From Roseobacter sp. (lineage in GTDB: Bacteria; Pseudomonadota; Alphaproteobacteria; Rhodobacterales; Rhodobacteraceae): a stretch of DNA of 64,000 nt. Under the pieces are notes generated by a model. It did not search any database. It saw only the letters and a program-made list of their open reading frames with translations, and had not been told where the DNA came from. Of this stretch, positions 48,912 to 57,517 are shown piece by piece (position 1 is the first letter of the stretch; each line of letters starts with the position of its first letter). The DNA lies in NCBI GenBank assembly GCA_024636495.1, contig JAGXGZ010000061.1, positions 31,434 through 95,433 of the forward strand, in the 5' to 3' direction. A program made the translations under genes and the position numbers.

Positions 48912-49886
48912 ATGCGTTGCCTTCTGTCTGTTCCGTTGCTTTTGCTTTCCACCGCCGCTTGGGCCGACGTGCCGCGTGTTGCGACGGACATCGCGCCTGT
49001 GCATTCCTTGGTCGCAATGGTGATGGACGGTGTAGGCGCACCCGACCTGACGATCCCACCCGGTGCTTCGCCCCACAGTTATGCCATGCGCCCGTCCGAA
49101 GCGCGTGCCTTGGCCAGCGCTGATCTGGTGGTCTGGGTGGGTCCGTCACTGACGGCGTGGTTGGCCGAACCGATCGATACACTGGCCGAAGGTGCTGTGC
49201 ATCTTGAGCTGGAGGAGGTCGCGGGCACGGTCCTGTTGGAAAACCGCAAAGGCGTCGCGTTCGAGGAGCATGATCACGACGATCACGAAGACCATGCGGA
49301 AGATGCGGATCATGCCGATCATGATACGGAAGGACATGACGATCACGGCCACGCAGCAGCCGCAGTCGATCCGCATATGTGGCTTGATCCCGTCAATGCC
49401 TCGCTTTGGCTCAGCGAAATCGCCCGCACCCTGAGCGAGATTGATCCGGATAATGCAACGGCCTACAGCGCAAATGCTGCCAAAGCACAGGATAATCTGG
49501 CCGCGTTGCAGGCCACGCTGCAAGCACGGCTTACACCTTTGCAAGAAACCCCTTTTGCGGTGTTCCACGATGCCTATCATTATTTCGAGGCGCGCTTTGG
49601 GGTCGAGGCGCGGGCTGCTTTGTCGCTGAGTGACGGTGCCACCCCAAGTGCCGCGCGGTTGGCTGAAGTCCGCGATGTGATCGCGGCCTCGCAAGCGGTA
49701 TGTGTTTTTACGGAACCCCAGTTCAATCCGGGATTGGTCGCGGCATTGCAGGCTCAGGGACAATTGAACTCGGCGTCCCTTGATCCGCTGGGGGCGGGTT
49801 TGGAACCGGGGCCTGTGCTTTATGCAAGCGTTCTGACAGGATTGACCGACGCTTTTGTGGCGTGTTTGTCAGACGCATCCAAATAA
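48912..49886 (+). CDS. znuA: ZnuA, periplasmic zinc-binding protein
   Basis: A 324-residue cluster A-I metal-binding protein with a signal peptide (LLSVPLLLLSTAAWA). It has zinc-ligand His residues in APVHSL and DPHMWLDP, plus a His/Asp-rich loop of about 35 residues (for example EEHDHDDHEDHAEDADH) typical of ZnuA and thought to scavenge zinc. The ATG at 48912 gives a proper signal peptide; an earlier frame start at 48852 runs through the Zur boxes. It delivers zinc to ZnuB. Confidence 0.94.
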   Translation: MRCLLSVPLLLLSTAAWADVPRVATDIAPVHSLVAMVMDGVGAPDLTIPPGASPHSYAMRPSEARALASADLVVWVGPSLTAWLAEPIDTLAEGAVHLELEEVAGTVLLENRKGVAFEEHDHDDHEDHAEDADHADHDTEGHDDHGHAAAAVDPHMWLDPVNASLWLSEIARTLSEIDPDNATAYSANAAKAQDNLAALQATLQARLTPLQETPFAVFHDAYHYFEARFGVEARAALSLSDGATPSAARLAEVRDVIAASQAVCVFTEPQFNPGLVAALQAQGQLNSASLDPLGAGLEPGPVLYASVLTGLTDAFVACLSDASK

Positions 49887-49922
49887 GAAAAAATGCGCCT
49901 GAAGAAATCTCTTCAGGCGCAT
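49886..49922. terminator. Bidirectional terminator between znuA and phoX
   Basis: ATGCGCCTGAAGA (49893-49905) pairs perfectly with TCTTCAGGCGCAT (49910-49922) around a 4-base loop. On the minus strand the stem is followed by a T-rich run, a standard intrinsic terminator for phoX; on the plus strand it lies just after znuA. Confidence 0.85.
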
Positions 49923-49965
49923 ATCGGTGCTAAAAACTGACTTTGGGTGTAATCTTTTCCTGCAA

Positions 49966-51996
49966 TCAGACTGCGATTTTGCCGCCGCCTTGTTTGGTGA
50001 TCACGACCACAGCGGGGCGCGGTGGCATCGCAGGATCAAAGTCGGGCCAGCGGGTGGCTGGATCTTCAAATGTGCTGTCACGTTCAAACCCGGCAAGGTT
50101 CTTGGTGCCGTCCGTGCCTGGATGCTGGACCGCGACGAACAAGGTCTCGCCATCGTCGGTAAAGTAGGGCCCGCACATTTCGCCGCCAACGGGACAGCGG
50201 AAGAACAGCTTGGACGTGCCGCGCGCCTCGCCTTCGGTCTCAAGCGCATAAAGACCATCGGATTTGCCAGTCTTGTCCCAGCTGCCGCCTTGATCGGTGC
50301 TGATCCACAAACGGCCATCTGCATCGAAGGCACAGTTGTCCGGGCTGCCGAACCAACCGTTTTCCGATGTTTCGGGGTTCCACTGTGCACCCACTTCGGC
50401 CAGTGAGGGATCACCGCATTTGACCAGAATGGACCATGTGCCCTTAGTTGCCGCGTGGTTTCCGCCGTCTTCCTTGATCTCGATGATGTGACCAAAGTTG
50501 CTTTGGGGGCGGGGGTTTGCGGCATTAAGGTTGTCGGCTTCGCGGCGTGAATTGTTAGTTAGCATGATATAGGCCGTGCCATCGCCACGCGGCTGCGCAT
50601 CTTCGGGGCGATCCATCGGGGTCGCACCCAGCAGGTCTGCCGCGATGCGGGTGTCGATCATCACATCGCCCTGATCGTTAAAGCCATTCTGTGCCGTCAG
50701 CGGGCCCGTGCCATGCACCAGCGGCATCCATTCGATGGTGCCATCTTCGTCAAAGCGGGCGACATACAATGTGCCGTCGCGCATCAATTCCGCGTTGGCC
50801 GAGCGATCTTCGGACACCTTGCCGTCAGAGACATACTTATACTGATAATCAAAGCGGTTGTCGTCGCCCATGTAGATCACCAACCGACCGTCGCTTGCCA
50901 CTGTGGTTTCGGCACCTTCGTGGCGGAAGCGGCCAAGGGCTGTGTGTTTGACCGGGGTCGACGTCGGGTCCATCGGGTCAACTTCGACCACCCAGCCGAA
51001 TTTGTTGGGCGCATGGGGTTCTTGATCGACATTGAAGCGGGCGTGGTTCTGGCCCCAGTTGTACCACATGCCGGGCACCCCGTAGCGCTTGTAGGATGCC
51101 GCCTCGGGTGCGTCTTCGGCGATGACGGGCTTGCCTTCGGCGTCTAGATTGTCGGTCCAGAAATAGCCGTGGAAGTTTTCCTCGGCCATCAGCCACGTGC
51201 CCCATGGGGTCAGACCGCCGGCACAGTTGTTCAGCGTACCGATCACTTTGGTGCCTGTCGGATCGTCGTTTGTTTGCAAGCGCTTGTGACCCGCAGCGGG
51301 ACCATCCAGCGTCATTGAGGTGTCAAGCGGGGTGATGCGGCGGTTCATCTTGCCGTCGCGCACAACTTGCCACGCACCCGAAGCATCTTTGGCGATCTCG
51401 ACGACCGATCCGCCGTGGGCGGCCATCTCGATGTCGATCAATTCTGGCGTCATGCCGGAAAACTGGGCGTTGTCCTGACGGCCAAGACCGGGGAACATCA
51501 CCTCTTCGTTGGTGTATTCGTGATTCACACACAGCAAACCGCGCGAGTTATCATCGTTTAGCGAAACGAAACCGACGTAGTCATTGTTATAGCCAAACTG
51601 CTTGAGCTGTGCTGCCGCTGTCTGGTTCATGACGTCAAATTCGGGTGCATCGGCAGTGATCGGATCGCCCCACCGCAGCAACACTTGTGCATCGTACCCA
51701 TCGGCGACGTGGTGGTTTTCGTCATTGCCCCATGTCAGTTCGTCAAAAGCGTAGCGGCTGCCATGGGCTGCTGCGTTGGCTTGGCTTGGGGCGATCAGCG
51801 CCGAGGTGCCGAACAGGCTGGTGGTGGCTGTCACACCCAACATCCCATGCAAGATATCGCGGCGGCCATAGCGGGCGTTGATCACGTCACCGATGGTGCG
51901 GTCAAGATTGGGGTTTGTAGGGATATCATCGAATGCCTCGAAGGCTTCGGCTTTGTTCCCGATGGACGTGTCACTGATGATGTCTTGGCGGTTCAT
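49966..51996 (-). CDS. phoX: PhoX-family alkaline phosphatase (Tat-exported)
   Basis: A 676-residue protein of the PhoX/DUF839 family, calcium- and iron-dependent phosphatases common in marine bacteria. The N-terminus carries a twin-arginine signal (YGRRDILHGMLGV, then a hydrophobic stretch and PSQANAAAH). Later segments such as LLCVNHEYTNEEVMFPG and GTLNNCAGGLTPWGTWLMAEENFHG (a landmark around residues 225-250) are family hallmarks. The ATG at 51996 follows AGGAG; longer readings cross the promoter. A Pho-box-like site upstream suggests induction by phosphate starvation through PhoB. It releases phosphate from organic esters in the periplasm. Confidence 0.9.
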   Translation of the reverse strand: MNRQDIISDTSIGNKAEAFEAFDDIPTNPNLDRTIGDVINARYGRRDILHGMLGVTATTSLFGTSALIAPSQANAAAHGSRYAFDELTWGNDENHHVADGYDAQVLLRWGDPITADAPEFDVMNQTAAAQLKQFGYNNDYVGFVSLNDDNSRGLLCVNHEYTNEEVMFPGLGRQDNAQFSGMTPELIDIEMAAHGGSVVEIAKDASGAWQVVRDGKMNRRITPLDTSMTLDGPAAGHKRLQTNDDPTGTKVIGTLNNCAGGLTPWGTWLMAEENFHGYFWTDNLDAEGKPVIAEDAPEAASYKRYGVPGMWYNWGQNHARFNVDQEPHAPNKFGWVVEVDPMDPTSTPVKHTALGRFRHEGAETTVASDGRLVIYMGDDNRFDYQYKYVSDGKVSEDRSANAELMRDGTLYVARFDEDGTIEWMPLVHGTGPLTAQNGFNDQGDVMIDTRIAADLLGATPMDRPEDAQPRGDGTAYIMLTNNSRREADNLNAANPRPQSNFGHIIEIKEDGGNHAATKGTWSILVKCGDPSLAEVGAQWNPETSENGWFGSPDNCAFDADGRLWISTDQGGSWDKTGKSDGLYALETEGEARGTSKLFFRCPVGGEMCGPYFTDDGETLFVAVQHPGTDGTKNLAGFERDSTFEDPATRWPDFDPAMPPRPAVVVITKQGGGKIAV

Positions 51997-52069
51997 GGCA
52001 GCTCCTGCTGGTGTACGAGGGTGTCGCGCAGGTGTTCCCACGGGTTTGTCACAGTGATGTGCAGTAGAC

Positions 52070-52087
52070 ATGAAAGTTTTGTGACAG
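52070..52087 (-). promoter_or_regulatory. Pho box candidate upstream of phoX
   Basis: On the minus strand CTGTCACAAAACTTTCAT reads as two 7-base direct repeats (CTGTCAC, CTTTCAT) with a 4-base spacer, close to the PhoB consensus CTGTCAT-N4-CTGTCAT. It lies about 75 bases upstream of the phoX start, within the 94-base gap before the photolyase-like gene. Confidence 0.7.
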
Positions 52088-52090
52088 CGA

Positions 52091-53311
52091 TCAAACGTTT
52101 GGGTCAAGCCCCGCGAGCAGGTCGGGGATATGCTTGCGAAACTTGAAAAAACCCGCCGTGGCAAGGGGCCAAGCGGCGGCGTTCAGGGGCGCTCGGATGC
52201 GGACAAGGGGTGGCGCATCAGTCAGCTTGTCATACGCATCCAGCACGGTTTTGGTCGGCCCAACCGGGGCATCCGCCGTCACCAGTTGCTTGACCCCGCT
52301 TTGGCGCGCCCAAATGGCAAGGCCGTCTGCATCGTTCACAGATTGTCCGGCCTCGCCAATCCTATTGCCCAAGCGGCTTTGCGCATCCGCCAAAGCGCGT
52401 TTACGGAACGCAACCACATGGGGTGCCATTTGCCACGGCGTTTGTGATGCGGTGGGGATCAAGCAGACATTATCCTTCAGCGATATGTCCGACGCTGCGG
52501 CGTACAGGGGGTTAAGATCGTCCTCATGCAAGACCAAAGCGCTGCGCAAGGAAGGATCGGGCCTGCGTGTTTCCCAAAGCGGTTGGCGTTCTGGATGGGG
52601 CAGGGCGGGGATGTCAGCGGGCGTTTGGGCCAAACCAGGAACGGTTGGATAAGTACCATCTGTAAACTTTGTGATATTTTCCGCTGTAGCCATGTAGGGC
52701 TTGCCGATCGTCTGGATGCCCGCGACCCATTTCCACCCCAACGTATTGGAGGCGGGGCACCCGTCCAGCAAATGGCGCAGGAAAAAATCCGCGCCCAATT
52801 GCCACGGCAACCCAAGCGTATGCACCCAGATCGATGCAAACCACATGCGGGTGTGGTTGTGCAGGTATCCGGTTGTTGCCAGTTCAGACGCCCAGTCATC
52901 GAAAGGGGCGATGCCTGTTTGGCCCAAACAAGCGGCCTCCCAGCGTTGTCGAAGGCCTGACTGGGTTTGGACCTCGTTGAAAAGACGTTTTAAATCGGTC
53001 TGATACGCGTCCCAAACGCTGGGCCGTAGCGCCAGCCAGCCCTGCCAATAGCTGCGCCACAGCACTTCGGTGATAAACCGATCGGCGGCTTTCGCGCTGT
53101 GGTGGGCCAAGACTGCGTTCAGTACCTCGGTCTGTGACACGACACCGCTGCGCAGATAGGGCGACAGCGCGGAAACCGCTCCGGGATCGTTGGCAGAGCT
53201 ATAATAATTCCGCCCCTCACCGTAATCCTGCCCGGCTTTGGGGGAAAAATCTTGCAGTCTTTCAAGAGCTGCAGCGCGGCTTGGCGGGAATAGGGTAAGG
53301 GCTTGTGTCAT
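52091..53311 (-). CDS. Photolyase/cryptochrome FAD-domain protein with C-terminal Rossmann-like domain
   Basis: A 406-residue protein. Residues 20-240 match the FAD-binding catalytic domain of photolyases and cryptochromes: LSPYLRSGVVSQTEVLNAVL, ITEVLWRSYWQGW, GYLHNHTRMWFASIWVHTLG and DGCPASNTLGWKWVAGIQT. The usual N-terminal antenna domain is absent. Instead, residues 250-400 look like an alpha/beta domain (ALVLHEDDLNPLY, QLVTADAPVGPTKTVL, GFFKFRKHIPDLL) at the C-terminus, i.e. a reversed domain order. It could repair DNA with light or act as a light sensor. Its 3' end lies just upstream of the phoX control region. Confidence 0.82.
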   Translation of the reverse strand: MTQALTLFPPSRAAALERLQDFSPKAGQDYGEGRNYYSSANDPGAVSALSPYLRSGVVSQTEVLNAVLAHHSAKAADRFITEVLWRSYWQGWLALRPSVWDAYQTDLKRLFNEVQTQSGLRQRWEAACLGQTGIAPFDDWASELATTGYLHNHTRMWFASIWVHTLGLPWQLGADFFLRHLLDGCPASNTLGWKWVAGIQTIGKPYMATAENITKFTDGTYPTVPGLAQTPADIPALPHPERQPLWETRRPDPSLRSALVLHEDDLNPLYAAASDISLKDNVCLIPTASQTPWQMAPHVVAFRKRALADAQSRLGNRIGEAGQSVNDADGLAIWARQSGVKQLVTADAPVGPTKTVLDAYDKLTDAPPLVRIRAPLNAAAWPLATAGFFKFRKHIPDLLAGLDPNV

Positions 53312-53360
53312 GACGGTTTAAGTAGACCGCTGACCGGTTGGATCAACTGGATGGGACAGC

Positions 53361-53394
53361 CCCCCTTGAACCCCAAGTTTGGCGAGACTAATCT
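53361..53394 (+). promoter_or_regulatory. Possible heat-shock (RpoH) promoter of clpP
   Basis: CCCCCTTGAA (53361-53370) resembles the alphaproteobacterial sigma-32 -35 element, and CTAATCT at 53388-53394 could be the -10 element. It lies about 55 bases before the clpP start, and clpP is a common heat-shock gene. Confidence 0.4.
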
Positions 53395-53449
53395 GTAGGT
53401 AAGAGTTTCGCGGGTATGGTCCTGCGAACGGCACAATCAGGCAGGCTTT

Positions 53450-54094
53450 ATGAACGATCCTATTGAAACATACATGAACCTCGTCCCCATGGTGGTTGAA
53501 CAAACCAGCCGGGGCGAACGCGCTTACGACATCTTCTCGCGTCTGCTGAAAGAGCGGATCATTTTCGTCAACGGCCCCGTGCATGACGGCATGTCGTCGC
53601 TGGTTGTGGCACAGCTTTTGCATCTTGAGGCGGAGAACCCGTCCAAAGAAATTTCGATGTACATCAACAGCCCCGGTGGCAGTGTCGTCGCCGGGATGAG
53701 CATCTACGACACGATGCAATATATCCGCCCCAAAGTCTCGACGCTGGTGTGCGGTCTGGCCGCATCCATGGGGTCGGTGATTGCGATTGGCGGCGAAAAA
53801 GGCATGCGGTTCTCGCTGCCGAACTCGGAATTTCTCGTTCACCAGCCTTCGGGTGGCGCGCGCGGGACTGCGGCTGATATCTTGATCAGCGCCAAAAGCA
53901 TCGAAGACACCCGCGAGCGGATGTACAAACTTTATATGCGCCACACCGGACAAGACTATGAAACCGTTCAAAAAGCATTGGACCGCGACAAGTGGATGAC
54001 ACCGGAAGACGCCTTGGAATGGGGTCACATTGACGAAATCGTTGCTGCACGCGGCAAAGCCGATGATCCGAACGCGGACAAAAAAGACAAGTAA
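53450..54094 (+). CDS. clpP: ClpP, ATP-dependent Clp protease proteolytic subunit
   Basis: A 214-residue serine protease, the standard length. Catalytic Ser106 is in GLAASMGSV, His131 in FLVHQPSGG, and the Asp lies in the ALDRDKWM region. The protein forms the tetradecameric chamber fed by ClpX, encoded 131 bases downstream. The N-terminal [18 protein letters not shown] is the conserved family start. Confidence 0.97.
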   Translation: MNDPIETYMNLVPMVVEQTSRGERAYDIFSRLLKERIIFVNGPVHDGMSSLVVAQLLHLEAENPSKEISMYINSPGGSVVAGMSIYDTMQYIRPKVSTLVCGLAASMGSVIAIGGEKGMRFSLPNSEFLVHQPSGGARGTAADILISAKSIEDTRERMYKLYMRHTGQDYETVQKALDRDKWMTPEDALEWGHIDEIVAARGKADDPNADKKDK

Positions 54095-54225
54095 CCAAGC
54101 CGTGTAGGGTCCATGATTTTGCGATTGTGGACCCCGCACCTCTGGCCTAAGCTGGGGCTGAATATTGAATTAAGTGCATCGCCTGCTGGCGGGCAAGATC
54201 ACACGACAGACCTGAAAGGGTTGAA

Positions 54226-55491
54226 ATGGCTAATACGACAAGCGGCGATAGCAAAAACACTCTGTACTGCAGCTTTTGTGGTAAAAGTCAGCACGAGGTG
54301 CGCAAGCTTATTGCAGGGCCGACGGTTTTCATTTGCGATGAATGCGTTGAGCTGTGCATGGACATCATCCGCGAAGAAACAAAGGCGTCTGGCCTGAAAG
54401 CGACAGACGGCGTTCCGACGCCAAAAGACATCTGCGCCGTGCTGGATGATTACGTAATCGGGCAGGCGATGGCCAAACGGGTTTTGTCTGTTGCTGTCCA
54501 CAATCACTATAAACGTCTGAATCATGCCCAAAAAGGCGGCGATATCGAGCTGGCAAAGTCCAACATCCTGCTTGTTGGCCCCACCGGCTGCGGCAAGACA
54601 TTGCTGGCGCAGACCTTGGCGCGCATCCTTGATGTGCCTTTCACCATGGCCGATGCGACAACGCTGACCGAAGCGGGCTATGTCGGTGAAGACGTTGAAA
54701 ACATTATCCTTAAACTGCTGCAATCGTCTGAATATAACGTTGAACGTGCGCAGCGCGGCATCGTCTATATTGACGAGGTCGATAAGATCACACGCAAATC
54801 CGAAAACCCGTCGATCACCCGCGATGTGTCGGGCGAGGGTGTACAGCAAGCGTTGCTGAAGCTGATGGAAGGCACGGTTGCCTCTGTTCCTCCGCAAGGG
54901 GGGCGCAAGCATCCGCAGCAGGAATTCCTGCAAGTCGATACCACCAATATCTTGTTCATCTGCGGCGGGGCGTTTGCAGGGCTTGACCGGATCATCGCGG
55001 CACGTGGCAAAGGCTCTGCGATGGGTTTTGGCGCTGACGTGCGCGACAAGGATTCCCGCGGCATCGGCGAAATTTTCACCGAGCTTGAGCCAGAGGATCT
55101 GTTGAAGTTTGGTTTGATCCCTGAATTTGTGGGCCGCTTGCCTGTTCTGGCAACTTTGGAAGATCTGGACGAGGACGCACTTGTTACGATTCTGACCCAG
55201 CCAAAGAACGCCCTGGTCAAACAGTACCAGCGTCTGTTCGAGATCGAGGACACACAGCTTACCTTTACCGATGATGCGCTTGCGGCGATTGCAAAACGGG
55301 CGATCAAGCGCAAAACCGGCGCACGGGGTTTGCGGTCGATCCTCGAAGATATCTTGCTGGATACAATGTTCGAGCTTCCGGGCATGGACACAGTGACAGA
55401 GGTTGTGGTGAACGAAGAGGCGGTCACATCTGATGCAGCACCTTTGATGATCCACGCCGATGCTGAAAAAGCGCCTGCCACAGCAGGCTGA
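54226..55491 (+). CDS. clpX: ClpX, ATP-dependent unfoldase of Clp protease
   Basis: A 421-residue AAA+ unfoldase. The N-terminal zinc-binding domain has Cys15, Cys18, Cys37 and Cys40 ([15 protein letters not shown]). Walker A is GPTGCGKT (118-125), Walker B is VYIDEVDKI, and the IGF-type ClpP-docking loop is present as [11 protein letters not shown] nearby in the small-domain junction. It recognises tagged substrates and threads them into ClpP. A terminator-like hairpin follows. Confidence 0.97.
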   Translation: MANTTSGDSKNTLYCSFCGKSQHEVRKLIAGPTVFICDECVELCMDIIREETKASGLKATDGVPTPKDICAVLDDYVIGQAMAKRVLSVAVHNHYKRLNHAQKGGDIELAKSNILLVGPTGCGKTLLAQTLARILDVPFTMADATTLTEAGYVGEDVENIILKLLQSSEYNVERAQRGIVYIDEVDKITRKSENPSITRDVSGEGVQQALLKLMEGTVASVPPQGGRKHPQQEFLQVDTTNILFICGGAFAGLDRIIAARGKGSAMGFGADVRDKDSRGIGEIFTELEPEDLLKFGLIPEFVGRLPVLATLEDLDEDALVTILTQPKNALVKQYQRLFEIEDTQLTFTDDALAAIAKRAIKRKTGARGLRSILEDILLDTMFELPGMDTVTEVVVNEEAVTSDAAPLMIHADAEKAPATAG

Positions 55492-55518
55492 GCCTGTCGT
55501 AAAGGTTAAATTTTAGAC

Positions 55519-55548
55519 AAAGGCGTGCCAAGCGAGGCGCGCCTTTTT
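55519..55548 (+). terminator. Terminator after clpX
   Basis: AAAGGCG pairs with CGCCTTT, with a smaller inner GCC/GGC pairing, followed by a T-run to 55548. It starts 28 bases after the clpX stop. Confidence 0.75.
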
Positions 55549-55648
55549 CGTTTTGTGGCAGGTGTTTAGGCGCAGACGTTCGTTTGCATCTTGACGCGTC
55601 ACCTACCAGCCGCTCTGACTGGGGCAACGTGATATCAAAGGACAGACA

Positions 55649-56008
55649 ATGGCGCAGCGTATTTTTTCGGGTGGCGAATTCGAGGCCAAGATCGGCTATT
55701 GCCGGGCAGTTGTGGCGGGCGGTTTCGTGCATGTCGCGGGAACTGTGGGGCAGGGCGACACCGTCACTGACCAATGCCGTGCCGCTTTGGCAACAATCGA
55801 AGGCGCGTTAAAAGAAGCAGGCTGCACCATGGCCGATGTGGTGCGCGTTAACTATTATCTGCCCGACCGCGCCGAGTTCGAGCCCTGCTGGCCGATCCTG
55901 TCGGAAACCTTTGGCGCGGCTCCGCCAGCGGCCACGATGATCGAATGTGGTCTGATCGATCCGAAATACCGCATCGAAATAGAAGTGACCGCGTTTCAGC
56001 CCGGCTAA
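55649..56008 (+). CDS. RidA-family protein
   Basis: A 119-residue RidA/YjgF-type protein with [33 protein letters not shown] and the C-terminal [10 protein letters not shown]. It is a second, distinct RidA in the window, in a core-gene setting and not a catabolic one. The C-terminal substrate Arg is present (KYRIEIE). The specific substrate is not predictable. Confidence 0.85.
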   Translation: MAQRIFSGGEFEAKIGYCRAVVAGGFVHVAGTVGQGDTVTDQCRAALATIEGALKEAGCTMADVVRVNYYLPDRAEFEPCWPILSETFGAAPPAATMIECGLIDPKYRIEIEVTAFQPG

Positions 56009-56090
56009 AAACCGTAATAATCGGTTTCGAACCGCGCTAGACCTTTGCGCGTCATTGGTGCATATAAAGCCAAAGCTTCAGGAGACCTTT

Positions 56091-56474
56091 ATGGGCATTC
56101 TCACTTCCGTTTTGCGCGCCGTTACATGGTGGAACGGCCAAACGTTGAACACGCAGCTGTTTACCTGGCGCAAAGGCACCAAAGTGGGCGATGATGCCCA
56201 AGGCAATATCTATTACCGCAATGCCGATGATAGCAAACGCTGGGTCATCTTCAACGGAGAGGCTGAAGCTTCGCGGGTGAACCCCGACTGGCACGGCTGG
56301 CTGCACCACACATGGAACGAGACGCCGGAAGATCGGCCGTTGGTTCATAAGGCATGGGAAAAGCCGCATCAGGAAAACCTGACAGGGACGCCATTGGCGT
56401 ATGCGCCAGCAGGATCGATCCGCCGCGAAAAGCCGGCAGATCGTGGCGACTACGAGGCCTGGAGCCCGGAATAA
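56091..56474 (+). CDS. NDUFA12-like NADH:ubiquinone oxidoreductase accessory subunit
   Basis: A 127-residue homologue of mitochondrial complex I subunit NDUFA12 (B17.2), an accessory subunit also present in alphaproteobacterial complex I. Landmarks are [38 protein letters not shown] and [17 protein letters not shown]. The ATG at 56091 follows GGAG; the frame upstream lacks family sequence. It sits away from the nuo operon, as is usual. Confidence 0.93.
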   Translation: MGILTSVLRAVTWWNGQTLNTQLFTWRKGTKVGDDAQGNIYYRNADDSKRWVIFNGEAEASRVNPDWHGWLHHTWNETPEDRPLVHKAWEKPHQENLTGTPLAYAPAGSIRREKPADRGDYEAWSPE

Positions 56475-56561
56475 TCCGGACTGAACGTTTGGCCAAAAAA
56501 TTCAGTTGGCACCCCGCTTGATGTCTCCTTTGTTTAAATCTGTATCAAGCGAGGACCACAC

Positions 56562-56918
56562 ATGATGCGCAAGATATTGATATGTTTGGCACTTCTTGCC
56601 GCCCCTGTTCAGGCGCAGCAAGTGACCAGTGCAAACGCTGCGGTTTTGCGGGCGCTGGACAAGGTGTCGGGCACATCAAAAGACGTAGAGATCACGCGCG
56701 GTCAGACTGTTCGTGTGGGCAGCCTTGAAGTGCAGATGACGGATTGCCGCTTTCCAGCTGGAAACCCCGCAGGCGACGCGTTTGCCGAACTTGAAATCAA
56801 GGAAGCAGGCAGCGAGACAAAGATTTTCTCGGGCTGGATGATTGCATCTGCCCCGGCGCTATCTGCGTTAGAACACGCCCGCTATGATATTTGGGTCATC
56901 CGCTGCACCACATCCTGA
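56562..56918 (+). CDS. DUF2155 exported protein
   Basis: A 118-residue protein with a signal peptide (ILICLALLAAPVQA) and the DUF2155 core: ANAAVLRALDKVSG, TVRVGSLEVQMTDCRFP, and IFSGWMIASAPALSALEHARYDIWVIRCTT. The two Cys residues could form a periplasmic disulfide. Function is unknown, but the family is conserved beside NDUFA12 and aat/acc genes in alphaproteobacteria. Its 3' end overlaps the convergent aat gene by 37 bases. Confidence 0.88.
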   Translation: MMRKILICLALLAAPVQAQQVTSANAAVLRALDKVSGTSKDVEITRGQTVRVGSLEVQMTDCRFPAGNPAGDAFAELEIKEAGSETKIFSGWMIASAPALSALEHARYDIWVIRCTTS

Positions 56919-57517
56919 GGGCTGGCAAGCGCTGGTCGGGTGAAATCCGCCGTTTGTATTTGCGCCGCCTTCAAATGCATATGATAGGTCGCGCGGGTAA
57001 TTTCTGTCGCGCCAAGGGACGCCAGATGCGGTGTCAGAAACTGCGTATCAAACAATGAAAACCCGCCGTGCCCAAGCCTGTCGACCAGACAGGCCAGTGC
57101 TATTTTCGATGCATTGTCGCGGCGTGAAAACATGCTTTCACCGAAGAATGCGCCCCCTAATGTGACACCGTAAACGCCACCGACCAGATCAGCGCCGTCC
57201 CAAACCTCAATCGAATGGGCCGCGCCGCTGGCATGAAGTGCTTGGTAGAGGGCGAAGATTTCGGCGTTGATCCACGTGTCTTCACGGTCAGCACATCCGG
57301 CCACGACGTCGTCAAAAGCCGTGTTGATTGAGATGGTAAATGCAGTTTTGCGCATGGCGCGGGCCAGACTGCGCGAAATGTGAAAACCGTCTAGCGGGAA
57401 AACCCCGCGCATCCGCGGATCGACCCAGAAAATTTCCGGGTCGTCACGGTGTTCGGCCATGGGGAAAATCCCCATGGAATAGCCTCGTAACAGGAGGTCA
57501 GGCGTCAGATCAGGCAT
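56882..57517 (-). CDS. aat: Leucyl/phenylalanyl-tRNA--protein transferase
   Basis: A 211-residue enzyme of the N-end rule pathway that adds Leu or Phe to proteins with N-terminal Lys or Arg, marking them for ClpAP. It starts with PDLLLRGYSMGIFPMAEHRDD, and carries FWVDPRMRGVFPLDGFH, SIEVWDGADLVGGVYGV and GAFFGESMFSRRDNASK. The ATG at 57517 lies inside the accC end (8-base overlap), so it is translated from the acc mRNA. Confidence 0.95.
   Translation of the reverse strand: MPDLTPDLLLRGYSMGIFPMAEHRDDPEIFWVDPRMRGVFPLDGFHISRSLARAMRKTAFTISINTAFDDVVAGCADREDTWINAEIFALYQALHASGAAHSIEVWDGADLVGGVYGVTLGGAFFGESMFSRRDNASKIALACLVDRLGHGGFSLFDTQFLTPHLASLGATEITRATYHMHLKAAQIQTADFTRPALASPQDVVQRMTQIS

Noticed and set aside
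49261..49365. Repetitive GATCATGACGATCAC-like stretch in znuA
   Set aside because: This is the coding sequence of the His/Asp-rich metal loop, not a CRISPR or a tandem repeat element. No CRISPR array was seen anywhere in the window.
54199..55455. 418-codon minus-strand frame opposite clpX
   Set aside because: Antisense to a fully supported clpX; Cys/His/Phe-rich and without motifs.
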